From Diphasiastrum complanatum (Eukaryota > Streptophyta > Lycopodiopsida > Lycopodiales > Lycopodiaceae): DNA of 64,000 nucleotides. The stretch spans positions 46,549,180 to 46,613,179 of the forward strand of contig CM055106.1 of the NCBI GenBank assembly GCA_029204225.1, written 5' to 3'. The notes beneath the pieces are model-generated. The model had not been told where the DNA came from. It did not search any database and worked only from the letters and a program-made list of their open reading frames with translations. The first letter of the stretch is position 1, and every line of letters begins with the position of its first letter. The position numbers and the translations under genes were made by a program. Positions 43,118-53,800 of the stretch are shown here, one piece after another.

Positions 43118-46100
43118 ACTCATAATTTTATGAATTCTTGTCTTGTGCAGAAACTCAGCTTGGAAACTGAAGCCAGCAATCATAGATATAAAGTTTATCT
43201 AGCTTCAGGAGCAGAGTTGGAGACTTGGAACGGGAAAGTCTCGAAGCTCCCAATTTTGATGAAAGGGCACACGAAATTAGCTAATTTTCATGTTTTAAAC
43301 CTAGCTCGTACTAGTTTAATTTTAGGTTATGAGTGGTTATTTAGTAAATCGCCTTCTCTGCTGATTGATTTTGAGAAGCATGTTCTCACTTTTAAGGAGG
43401 GTGATAAGGTAGTTACATTATTTGGCAGTACTTTTGTACGTCCATTGGAATACATTTCTACAGTTAATAAAATGGAAACATTGGATTATTCTGAGTATGA
43501 AGTTTTTTCAATATGTGCTATTCCAGTTGTGGATGTTTTTGAAATGAATCTAAATAGTTGTGAATTCTCAACAATTCTTAACTCAGTAAATTTAGATCAG
43601 GAACAAGCAGTGAAACAACAGATCATAAATGAATGTAGGGATGTTTTCCCATCCGAATTACCTCATGGTTTACCACCATCTAGGTCAGTAGATTACGGGA
43701 TTGAGTTAATTCCAGGAAGTCAACCTGTCTCTAGACAACCTTATAGGTTCTCTCACAAAGAGGAGACAGAGATTTCAAATCAAATAGAAAACAATCTGAG
43801 GATGGCACATATACAACCTAGTAAATCACCATGGGACGCTCATGTTCTTCTTAAAGCGAAGAAAGATGGAGGTTTCCGGATGTGTGTGGATTACAAGGGG
43901 CTTAATAGAGTGACTATAAAGAATAAATATCCTTTACCCAGGATGGATGACCTTGTAGATCGCCTGGGTGGAGCTCGGTATTTCACCAAGATAGATCTCA
44001 GGACAGGGTACCATCAAATAAGAATTAAGTCGGAAGATGTCCAAAAGACAAGATTTTGTTCTAGATTTGGTCATTATGAATTTCTAGTGTTGCCATTTGG
44101 ATTAACGAATGCTCCAGCAACGTTCCAACAAATGATGAACGATTTATTTCGTCCATATTTGGAAAAGTTTGTGGTTGTATTCTTAGACGACATTCTCGTT
44201 TACAGTAAATCCTTGGTGGAACATGTAGAACACTTAAAAATTGCCTTGATGAAACTCCGGAAGAAGTTACTCTATGCTAAAGAGTCCAAGTGTGAATTCT
44301 TTAAGCAAGAGTTGCTTTATCTCGGTCATAAGTTCACAGTAAATGAGATCAAGATTGACGAGGATAAAATCAAGATTGTGATTGAGTGGCCAATTCCAGG
44401 AACTGTGAGGCAAGTAAAGTCTTTTTTAGGTTTTACACTTTTCTTCAAGAGATTTATTGAGGATTATGCTAAGTTAGCAGCACTGCTTAATAATCTAACA
44501 AAAGGAGTTGTTAATAAAAAGAAAAAGAGGAATCAACCTAGTCCGCCTGTTGTTTGAAATGAGGAATTGAATCAATATTTTGAGAAACTTAAGACGATAA
44601 TTGTTTCAACTCCCGTGTTACAAATTGCAAATCCAGATTTACCTTATGTCATGAGAAAGGACGCAAGTGTTGTTGTAGTTGGAGCAGTTATATTACAAAT
44701 GGATAGGCCACTAGCATTTGAAAGCAAAAAAATCACTGGTCCTCAGTTGCGCTATACTACGTAGGAAAAGGAATTGTTTTTTGTAGTCCATGCACTTAAA
44801 ATTTGGAGACACTACTTGTATGGTAGTAAGTTTGTAGTGTATACAGATCACCAGCTTCTTAAGTATTTTTGTAATCAACATGATCTTCGAGGGAGAAAAG
44901 CTCGATGGGCTGAATTGATACAAGAATTCGAGCATGAAATCCGTTACATAAGAGACAGCTCTAATCAAGTTGCAAATGCTCTTAGTCGGATCGGTGAACT
45001 AAACGAGTTGTCATTCACCCAGATTTCTACGGATCTATATCTTTCGCTGAGAGGAAAATATGAATCAGATTCTCATTTTGGTCACATTTGGAACATTGTT
45101 CAGGCCGGAAGAAATGTGGACAGTGTTGAGTCAGAAACACAGGGGACTCAACTAACTAAGAAAGATAAGAAGATTGTGGAACAGTTTGTTGGGAGAGAGG
45201 GGAAGAATAAATGACGAACACGAACAAGAAACGAACTCGAACGAGAAATGAACTCAAACAGAAAATGTTCGTGCAAAGTGGAATGAGTTAAACGTCTCTC
45301 TCCGTAAGCATGACTACGCCTATCAGAATGAACAGAACTTTAGTGATAGGAATCACAGTCATTCTAGATTATGCAGCCAAACATTTAATGGATGAAGCGC
45401 TAGATGAATAATTTGTCGCGAATTGCAAGACAAATTATATGTCGCGAATGATTTGCGAAGAGCTAGACTGTGCTCGACTGATAATTAGTCGCGAATGATT
45501 CGCGAAAGACAAGACTAAAAGTAATCGTCTATTACCAGAAAGAACAACTAGAAAGATCAGACAAAATGAAGAACAAGCATAGCAATATTAACACAAATCG
45601 AAATGTAGAACAAAGAGCTGTATCAGATTAAGTATATCACGTATACATGTTAATAATGCAGTAGAGCACAACACAATAGCGGATGAAACTGCGTGCCCTA
45701 CGAAGCTTATTTTGTCTGTAATGAGGAATGAAACCTCTTCTCTTAGTCTCTTCTTCTCTCACTATGGAATACGCAAATGGTACCCAATATATACATAATA
45801 TTACAAGTGTGCAGATGTGAAAGTACAGAGTGGATGTGTTGTCTATAAGAGATCGAGGGTGACTGTAGTATCTATTAGCGCAGCTGCATGGGGTGAGCGT
45901 GAGAAGGGTGCGACGTTAGTCAGTACTGAGGTGAACGTTGGTGATGATGCGAAAAGTGCGTCACTTCTTACGAGTAGCCTTAGGATTAGATTTACATGGT
46001 GCCTTAGCTTTTAGGGCACCTTCGGCATTTTGTAGGATAGTGTCCCCTTTTCGCCTGTCACCATAACCTATGTAAAAACAGTGTCACGATTCTTTCGCCT

Positions 46101-47288
46101 TTTATTCGTCTGTGCGAATTTGCGTGTAAATATGCAGGCTACGTGACAACATTAGTAAATATGCAGCAAGAATGGAGGCAGATTAAAAATGGGATTTAGG
46201 AGAGTAGAAGGAGTAAATCCAACACAATTCACCATTCGAGATGGATTACTATTTCGGAATGAAAAAGTTTGTGTACCTGGTGATGATGAGCTCAAACGTA
46301 AGATTTTGTTTGAATGTCATGACATATCATGTGCAGGACATCCCGGTATACACAGGACTCTGGACTTGGTTAAGAGGAAATTTTATTGGCCAAAGCTCAA
46401 GCCATATGTCGAGTCATATGTTGTTAAATTCAAACCCTATCAACTAGTAAAGGCTGAACGCCATAAGGCTGGTGGTTTGTTGCATCCGTTAGATATCCTA
46501 GATAAGAAATGGGAAAGCATATCTATGGATTTTGTAGTTGGACTTCCAAGGACCCAACGGCAAAATGATTCTATTTGGGTTGTAGTGGATCGGTTAACTA
46601 AGTTAGTTGCATTCATACCAGACAAGTGAACTATAAAGGCTTCTGATTTAGCCCAGATCTTTGTTGAAAGCTTATTTCGGTTGTATGGTCTGCCAAGTGA
46701 CATTGTTAGTGATATAGATTCTAAGTTCATAGGTCACTTTTGGTCAGCAGTATTCCATAAACTGGAAACTTCTTTGAGTTTAAGTTCTTCTGATCATCCT
46801 GAATCAGATGGCCAGACAGAAAGGACTAATCGAACTATGGTAGATATTTTGAGGACATATCTTTCTCACAGGCAATCTCATTGGAAATATTATCTCCCAC
46901 TGGTTGAGTTTGCATATAATAGTAGAGAACATTCTGCTACAGGTTACAGTCCTTTGATGCTTATGTACGGTTTTCATCCTAGATCTCCAGTAAATGTTGA
47001 GACGAAGTCTATTAAGATCCAGAAGGTTGGTGATTTTTTGCATGATATGCAAGAAATGTTGCAAGTGATGGCGATACAGTTGGATCGGATGAGGATTTAT
47101 CCCATTTGGAAGATTTGTCGCTTAGTGTACCTTTGGAACCTGAGAAAGTGCTCAGAACCATAGATAAACAATTGAGAAATCGTTCTATCTCTGAGTGCTT
47201 AATTCAGTGGAAGGGTCGTACTGAGGATGATGATTCGTGGGAGAGAGTTGATTGCATAAAGAAGATTTTTCCCAATTTTAGTTTCTAA
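43118..47288 (+). pseudogene. Ty3/Gypsy chromovirus pol with C-terminal chromodomain
   Basis: Protease continues after the stop (THNFMNSCLVQKL, ILGYEWLF). RT is intact over 43580-44540: KDGGFRMCVDYKGLNRVTIK, YFTKIDLRTGYHQIRIK, FLVLPFGLTNAPATFQQMMN, VVVFLDDILVYS (LDD site). RNase H follows (DASVVVVGAVILQ, one TAG, VYTDHQLLKYF, NQVANALSRI). A 1 kb insertion splits pol at 45198. Integrase resumes with GHPGIHRTLDLVKRKFYWPK (the zinc-finger Cys pair replaced by KFKPYQ), SMDFVVGLPRTQ, IVSDIDSKFIG and SSDHPESDGQTERTNRT. Most of the C-terminal GPF/Y region is deleted near 47065. The last frame (47106-47288), VLRTIDKQLRNRSISECLIQ then WKGRTEDDDSWERVDCI and FPNF, is a chromodomain, which marks the chromovirus clade. 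Confidence 0.9.
45198..46198. mobile_element. 1 kb insertion in chromovirus pol with 6 bp target duplication
   Basis: GGAGAG lies on both sides (45192-45197, 46199-46204), and removing the insert restores an in-frame RNase H to integrase junction. The insert is about 1001 bases, starts AGGGGAAGAATAAATG, ends GGGATTTA, and encodes nothing convincing. It holds several TCGCGAAT/ATTCGCGA words in near-palindromic pairs (45410-45500). An inverted truncated copy with its target flank lies at 35798-36714 and a diverged relative at 19813. No TG...CA ends are visible, so it is not an obvious solo LTR; class uncertain. Confidence 0.75.
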
Positions 47289-47303
47289 GGATAGAAACAG
47301 TTT

Positions 47304-47316
47304 AAGGAGGGAAGAA
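47304..47316 (+). other. Polypurine tract of the chromovirus
   Basis: AAGGAGGGAAGAA, 16 bases after the pol stop and directly before LTR C. Confidence 0.75.
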
Positions 47317-47780
47317 TGTTATGTTCATGACCAGTACATAGGATACAGTATACTCCTAGTCTTGGATACACAATACTCCAGTGAAACAAGCTGTTAGTTA
47401 TGCCATGTCATACTGGACGTGACCTAAAAGTAACTAATATCGTTGTGAGGCCCAGAACACACTAAATGGAGTTTAGACAAGGTATGACACAGTGTACGCA
47501 TGTGTAGAGTTATAAATAGCAATTCTATTAATAGTTGGTCCATGCTTAGGACTCTAGTCTAGGTGAATCTATGTATAGGGAACTTAGGGCTATGCATGGC
47601 TGAGTGCCCAGGATGCTTTTGGCTCTATATATTGGGTCCAAACTCGCCCTACTCCTCATCATGGTTTTGGATTCATTGCCAGGCTCTCACTCTTAATTCC
47701 TTGGCTTGGGGGTGAGGCTTCTAGAGTTTGATTGGATGCTTCTACTTGGTGGGGTGGTTTTTCCATAGTGTGTTATCATT
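47317..47780 (+). repeat. Chromovirus 3' LTR (LTR C)
   Basis: It starts TGTTATGTTCATGACCAG after the purine tract and holds TATATATT (about 47625) as a likely TATA box. It parallels LTR B only loosely in layout (GCCATG, GTGAC..AACTAATAT, ATAAATAG, GGACTCTAGTC) and is clearly a different subfamily. It probably ends near GTGTGTTATCA. Confidence 0.6.
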
Positions 47781-48663
47781 GTGTTTGTGATTTGTAAGCA
47801 GGATCTAAGGAGCTTCCCTTATATACCCAAAGCATTCACAGAGGCCACCAAACATTCTCAAAGCTCACTTGCTTAAATAAGAAAATTCTCTTGGTTTTTT
47901 TAAGCTTCTAAACTTACTATTTTAAAAAATTTAAGCACTTTTTGGGCTTAAACTTGCCACAATGGTGAAGGACGCTAAGGAGAAAGGCAAAGCTGCAGTA
48001 GATCCTACTAGATCAGCCAAGAAGGTCAAGCTCTCTTAGGACATCAATCCAAAATTCATAGTGGGGGTTGAAGATCTAACCAGACACATCAAACGAAGAA
48101 TTAATGGAGGAAAAGCAGACACTCCCAGAACTCCTCCCGGTTTCGAAGCCTTATGAAGCCAAGAAGTGGTGGAAGCTAGGGGAACCTATTTTGAAGATCT
48201 GCGGATTCCAGGATTATCTCTCTCCATTACGCTAGTATATAACAATAGTGGAGTAAGCCTATCGCATTGCCACTCAGGATAAGCCAAACTTCAAATATAG
48301 ACTGAATCAAGTCACGCACAATGTCTCATATACCATCGAAGACCTAGAGGCCATTAGGATTCCAGACGACACATCCCAGCAAACAGGGCAAGGGTCGAGG
48401 ATGTCAAAGCCTATATGGACATCACGAAGAAAGTGTGGCACACAAATGATGGACTCCTAATCGAAGCCATTGCGGACGAGGTCCTTCAAGGAGCAATCAC
48501 CTTCGTGGTCAACTTCTTTGAGGTGGCAAGAATGAAGAGGGCCAGGATCTCCATCACCTTCTTCGAGGAGAAGAAAAGCAACATTATCAAAGTTGTTTCT
48601 CTATGTGATGAAAAGGTAAAAAAATCTTTTTACTTACGACACAAACAATAAATATTGCCACAA
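47781..48663 (+). pseudogene. Unknown ORF remnant after LTR C
   Basis: ATG at 47962 opens MVKDAKEKGKAAVDPTRSAK and meets a stop at about 48037. Protein-like sequence then continues in shifting frames to 48651 (AYMDITKKVWHTNDGLLIEA; VARMKRARISITFFEEKK). The length and style suggest a private gag-like ORF of a non-autonomous LTR element, comparable to 9953-11566, but there is no recognised domain. Confidence 0.4.
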
Positions 48664-48928
48664 CAATCACATCCACAATTGTGTACCTTTTTTAAATCAC
48701 ATAATTTAAGCATCTTGTAAAGATAAAATATTGTGGCACTGCCACGTGGCGATGTCGTGTCACATTATTGTTGTCTAATTTCCAAAAAATGAAGTCTCCT
48801 CCTGGCTACCTCATTTGGTTGAACACAACATTCCCATGTTGTGTTTGCTTATTAAGTGCTCTTAAGCATTGCTCCTTAGGCAAATGGACAGAAAGCCAAC
48901 AATTCTTTTTTGCTCAAAGAAAATTCAG

Positions 48929-48969
<41 letters not shown>

Positions 48970-49566
48970 TATTCATTTGTTTTCTCTTTGCTTATATGGA
49001 GTTGCGCATGATGGTTTCTTCGAGTTTTGAAATTTGAAAAAAAGTCCCTTTATGTCTTACAAATGGTATTCCATTGCTAACATGCTAACAATACAAAGCT
49101 TATTGATTCTAACTTGAATGTATTTATGGCAACTTTTGCTTGATTTGTGATGGCGGATTCAATATCACAAAACTCTTCTAAGTGAGGAATAGAGTGCGAT
49201 GGTCTTTACATGTTTAAGGCCTAACATGACCATCGTACATATTTTCTTAAATTGCTATATGACATGGTTTTAGCGTTGAAAGAGGCTCACAAAAACTACA
49301 TGGCACAAAGATGCCTTAATGAGTATAAACAAGGCTCAATTTGCATGAACTTCCTCCACATAGTAATGAATGTCCTCTTTAAATTTGGACTATATTGTAT
49401 ATTTGCTTAAATTATCTACACTCATATTCAAAGTTAGAAACATAACTCCAACCTTTTCATATGCCATCCTTTTGACCTTTTTAAGCTCTATAGGAGCTTC
49501 TGGTTTTAAGATATACATACTACCAGATAAAAAGAAGGGCCACAACAAAATAAACCACAAGACTTG
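48664..49566. other. 3' flank of the lipase gene; A36 run
   Basis: No gene. A perfect palindrome GCCACGTGGC lies at about 48735-48744 (G-box core). An A36 homopolymer at 48929-48964 could be the tail of an old retroposed insertion. The right part would contain the 3' UTR of the minus-strand gene starting at 49567. Confidence 0.4.
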
Positions 49567-52400
49567 CTATCTTGCAGTGTATTCAGCAATAGAATGTGCA
49601 TCAAGCCAAGAAACAATATCTCTTATTACTTGAGTTATATTCTCATCTGATTCACCTTCTAAAATGCAATGCCAAGCATCTTGATAAAGATGCAGAGTTT
49701 TATCTGGGCTGCATGCCAGTTCATATAGTGCTTTACTGATAGAAGGATCTGTGATTCGATCAGCTGCACCGTGCAAAATAAGCAAAGGCAAAGAGACCTG
49801 CAAATGCATCCTCCAAAACTTCAAAATCTACAGGTAGGATAATGATTTATTTTTAGAAAATACAGCTTTTTTGAAAAAACAATACCTTGTGGAGATTAGC
49901 TGCAATTTCATCTGTGACTCGTACAAGTTCAAGTGCTGTCTTAAGACGAGGCCGGCCCCCATAGCCAACAACATTGTAAGCGGTCTGAAAACAGAATGAA
50001 AATGAGCATGTTATAATAGCATCATGCACAAGGGATCATCACAAAAGTCTTGGTTAAATTTAATAAGAGATTTGTTCCTAAAACACATCAAAATGTATCG
50101 CCTGCTCCTCACTTAATGAGAAAAACATTGTGCCATGAGCATGCTCTTGATGATGCATACAGTCCTCTTGTAAGCTTGTTTGAACAAGAAAGAAATGATT
50201 CTATGGTGTAGCCCACAGAAGAAGACATGACATTTGCATAGTAATGATGGACCTGCAGCAGGTATGCACATGGATGAAAGAAAGCTGGGGAAAAGGTAGA
50301 CAAGCTACCTGCTTCTTTTTCTCAACGTCACGAAAAGCAAGTCCAGCAACATCTTTGTTAGGTACTAACTTCCAGGTGGGAAAGAGGGGTACTAGCGCCT
50401 TCAAGATCTGTAGTACTGGCCAAGGTGGATACATATCAGCTGCTATCTGATACAGGATAAAATTATGTCAGTTCCCATTCGTATCCAGAACTATTTTGAT
50501 GTCGTCAAACCCCATAAAAAGAATAGAATGATCCTTCTTGCATAATCCTAAACCACCAATGTGGCAAGAACAAGCTGTGAAAGCCAATTCTTACTTTGCA
50601 CATAGGAGCTACAAGAATTGCACCAGTCCAGGCATTTGGCCGTTTCAAGTGAACCTTTAATGCCACAGCTCCTCCCATTGACTCACCAAATAAGAAACAA
50701 GGTAGTCCCTTGAATTCTGGCTGTTCTGAGAGCAAACAAAATTTGCATCACTTCACTTTAATAAACATAAATACCCAAATATTAAGCATGCGAATTAGTT
50801 GCTGCAAAAGAAGAAATACATTCTGAATATCCTACACGGTACACCAAATAAATCGGTGAAAACACGAAATTCGGCTTTTCTATTAACTGATTAAACTGAG
50901 CTGCAATCTACACTCTTCTCAGCACTTCAAAACATAAGCCATAAATATTGAATACCTCATCCCATGTATGTATTGATGAAGATGAAGGCATATCTTGAAC
51001 GTCCCAGTAGGATAAACTTACCTTTGACAGCCGAGTAATGCTCTATGACATCATCCACAATTGAATCAAAATTGTTGATGTAGCCATGTAATCCTGATGA
51101 AAGGCCAAACCCCTCATAGTCCATTCCAAAAACTGCATATTGAGCTGAGGCGAGCTTTCTTGCAAGACCTGTTTATGCTTTTAAGTCATTATGAGAATTT
51201 ATCGATAGGTAGCCCAAATGTGATGACACAAAAAGAAACTACGAATAAAAGTAGATCTACCGTCAAGAAAAAAGGTAACAGAGTCCCCGTATCCATGACA
51301 CAAACAAATAAGTGCTTTGGGTCTGCCTGCCCCAGGAAGCCAGCTTTTAGTGAATAACTCTACACCTCTTGAATTGACATGGTACGTCTGAAAGAACAAA
51401 TTCAGCACCGACTTTATGAACATGACTGGCATAAAAAAATAAACAGTTTCTCCAAAACACAAGATTATCAAAACTCAGGATAATTGCTGTCTTGAACTTC
51501 TAGTGATCTCATAGATTAACGCAGACAGTTTGTGGATGAAAGTGGTGTAGATAGCCCAAAGGTTTTTCCTACCTCCTCCGTTTTGATTCCACTATCATTC
51601 CCCTGCAATACACAGCAAACCCACCAATAGCACGGATTACACGAACTGTGTTCACTGTTCCCTATTCATGGGGTAGTGGATGGTTTTTTTTTTTTGCCTC
51701 TTATCATCTTAATCACATTTCTTTTGCGTTTGCAAGAATATGCCAAAGCAAGGGAAAATGAACTTATTGGCAGAAAAGCTCCATAAAAAAACTGGCCTAT
51801 CGCCTCCCCTCCCCTAAACGAACCACGCCTGTGGAAACTTTTGGCTCCAATACAATATCGACCTTTCTATGGCACGTTCAAATCTAAAAGAGAGAGCAAC
51901 ATACAGCTTAAAACCCAACTGATTTATGGAGCAAGTCACATGCAAAAGGATATGTCCATTGTACAACTTAAACCACAGCTCCATATAGTGAAAACTTTCC
52001 TAGCTACCTACAACCACGCTGTCCACTGTGCAGCAGGTGAAAGGAAGACTCAGATATCTATCTCACATAGAAATCTTCCTTTTGGACTACTTGGCATAAC
52101 ATGAACTGAGAAGGAGCTTACCCTGAACAAAATGTGATTCAAGCTACAGCGAAATTTTTGAAAGGCTGCAAAAATTCGCCTCCTGGCGGGTGCCCAATCC
52201 AGATTCTCACCAATGCTGACTTTGCCATCGACAGGAAGGTTTTCCTCTGTATTTACTCTCTTCAATTGAAAAGGCTGTAAACGCACTAGCAGAACGAGCA
52301 TGGCGCATAGCAAGATCCAAATGAACCCAATTGGGTTTGCAAAAGAAATCCAGAGTATGGGGGTCCTCACCTCCATGCCATCTTCAACAATTACCTCCAT
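49567..52400 (-). CDS. Monoacylglycerol lipase / caffeoylshikimate esterase-like alpha/beta-hydrolase, complete
   Basis: Eight coding exons read cleanly on the minus strand with GT-AG borders and matching phases: 52122-52400, 51573-51602, 51261-51387, 51022-51168, 50595-50725, 50309-50446, 49886-49984 and 49567-49797, about 393 residues. Residues about 16-40 form a membrane anchor (FIWILLCAMLVLLVRLQ). The hydrolase domain begins TYHVNSRGVELFTKSWLP and shows the family motifs: HGYGDS (oxyanion-hole region), FGMDYEGFGLSSGLHGY, the nucleophile elbow GESMGG (Ser), LVAPMCKIA, the triad Asp in HGAADRITDP, and the triad His in DAWHCIL. The family cleaves monoacylglycerols, and some members cleave caffeoyl shikimate in lignin synthesis; which substrate applies cannot be told here. 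The N-terminal anchor suggests attachment to a membrane (ER or plastid). The 30-base exon 2 (GNDSGIKTEE) is unusually small. There are no stops or frameshifts. Confidence 0.93.
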
Positions 52401-53660
52401 ATAAGATTTCCCCTGCCAATTTCTGCTGCAGGCCTTTGCTTTGAATAATCAACACCAACACCTCAATCTATAAAGCAACTCATATGGTTTGGAGAATCCC
52501 TTGCTTCGAGTAGTATCTGAGAGTTACCTTTGCTCTCTCAAAATTACACCTGTTTATATGAGTTACCATCAAGATGCCACCTTCTCAACAATATCACAAG
52601 ACAGAGAAATAAGACAAACCCAATAAGGAATTTTCCTTTGGATGCGAAATTTTCATGATTTTCTCTGATCCACAAGCCCCTAAAACGACCAAAATTCCAG
52701 GGTGTCTCGCATGCAAAGGCCAGAATTTGAAAAATCAATCCAAATTATGCTTCCATGAAAACCAGAAGAGACCCAAAACGGATCATCTCATCCAGAGTCT
52801 AAACGTTGCTGCTTTACAGAAAGTATGACCCACAACAGGAAATTCCGGAAGAATCAAGGAAAGCATATGAAGACAAAACCTGTTTATGAGCAGAGACAGT
52901 CTAGAATGTAGAGGAAGAAAAAGGGTGGGTGGTGGGATCCAGAATATGGTCAAGGAAAAGAAAGCAAAACAGAGCAAGAATCTTGAGTATGGAAGTTGGT
53001 CAGTTCAGTCTCAGGATACGTGTTCATCAATGCAAAATCATAGTCCACCACCCAGAAAGAAAGAGAGGGGAGAGGGTATGTATGCATTTGAGCTCACCAT
53101 CACCGTTGGATTTCCTAAACATTCTTAAGGTTTCTCCACGTCTCCTCAAAGAATAAGCTGAGAAGTCGTTGTCTTGGAGGAGACAATAGGAGACAAACGG
53201 GTGCAGTTGGCTTGGAAGCAATGAACTCAATTGTTTAGTAGGTTTAAGGCTTCCAAATTCTCCATCTTCTTTAATGCTTATTGTGTGTGTATTATGGGGG
53301 CAAATGACATTTTGCCCGGCCTCCCTATGCGAGCAGATGGGCCGAGGCTATGATTCTTTATCGAGCACAATATTGTATGCCCGGCTCATTCCATTGCGTT
53401 TGGATAGTGGCTGCTTTTTCACATGACCTTTATGCAATAGAATCTAAATTTGAAAAACATAATCAACGCTTTCAAAACTGAGCTTTTCTCAAGGGACCAT
53501 TATGAAGCAAAATTTGCATGTGCAAAACATAATCACCCTTGAAAATGGTGGATCACCCATTCTTAAGCAGTCTCAAATATGGGCAAAAAACGCAGCAACT
53601 ATCCTTTACGTATTGATAAGTATTACTAATAAAGTCAAGTCACTTAAAGCTTATGTGAAC
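52401..53660. other. 5' flank of the lipase gene; imperfect duplication
   Basis: The left part is the likely 5' UTR and promoter of the minus-strand lipase gene. A purine-rich patch AGAAAGAAAGAGAGGGGAGA lies near 53055. At about 53425-53545 two related blocks (CCTTTATGCAATAGAATCTA / CCATTATGAAGCAAAATTTG, each followed by AAAACATAATCA) form an imperfect tandem duplication of about 75 bases. No coding is seen. Confidence 0.4.
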
Positions 53661-53800
53661 AGGGTTGGCTTAGTTGGTTAGCTTGGCATCCAAAGTTTCT
53701 TTGGTCCCAAGTTTGACCATCCTCTTGGAAACCAAAAAAACACTTACAAATGATGTGAGCTGGAGAAGCTTAAACTACAATTGGTGGAACACGGAATACA
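53661..53800 (+). mobile_element. tRNA-derived SINE-like head
   Basis: GGTTGGCTTAGTTGGTTAGC resembles a pol III A box (TGGCTCAGTTGGTTAG). GGTCCCAAGTTTGACCATCC, about 30 bases on, resembles a B box (GGTTCGAATCC type). The spacing is tRNA-like but no cloverleaf forms, as usual for plant SINE heads. The tail is not clearly defined. Confidence 0.5.

Noticed and set aside
44820-44845. TTTGTAGTG as the right end of a CACTA element
   Set aside because: It lies within the conserved RNase H coding sequence of the chromovirus (VYTDHQLL region) and is a coincidence.
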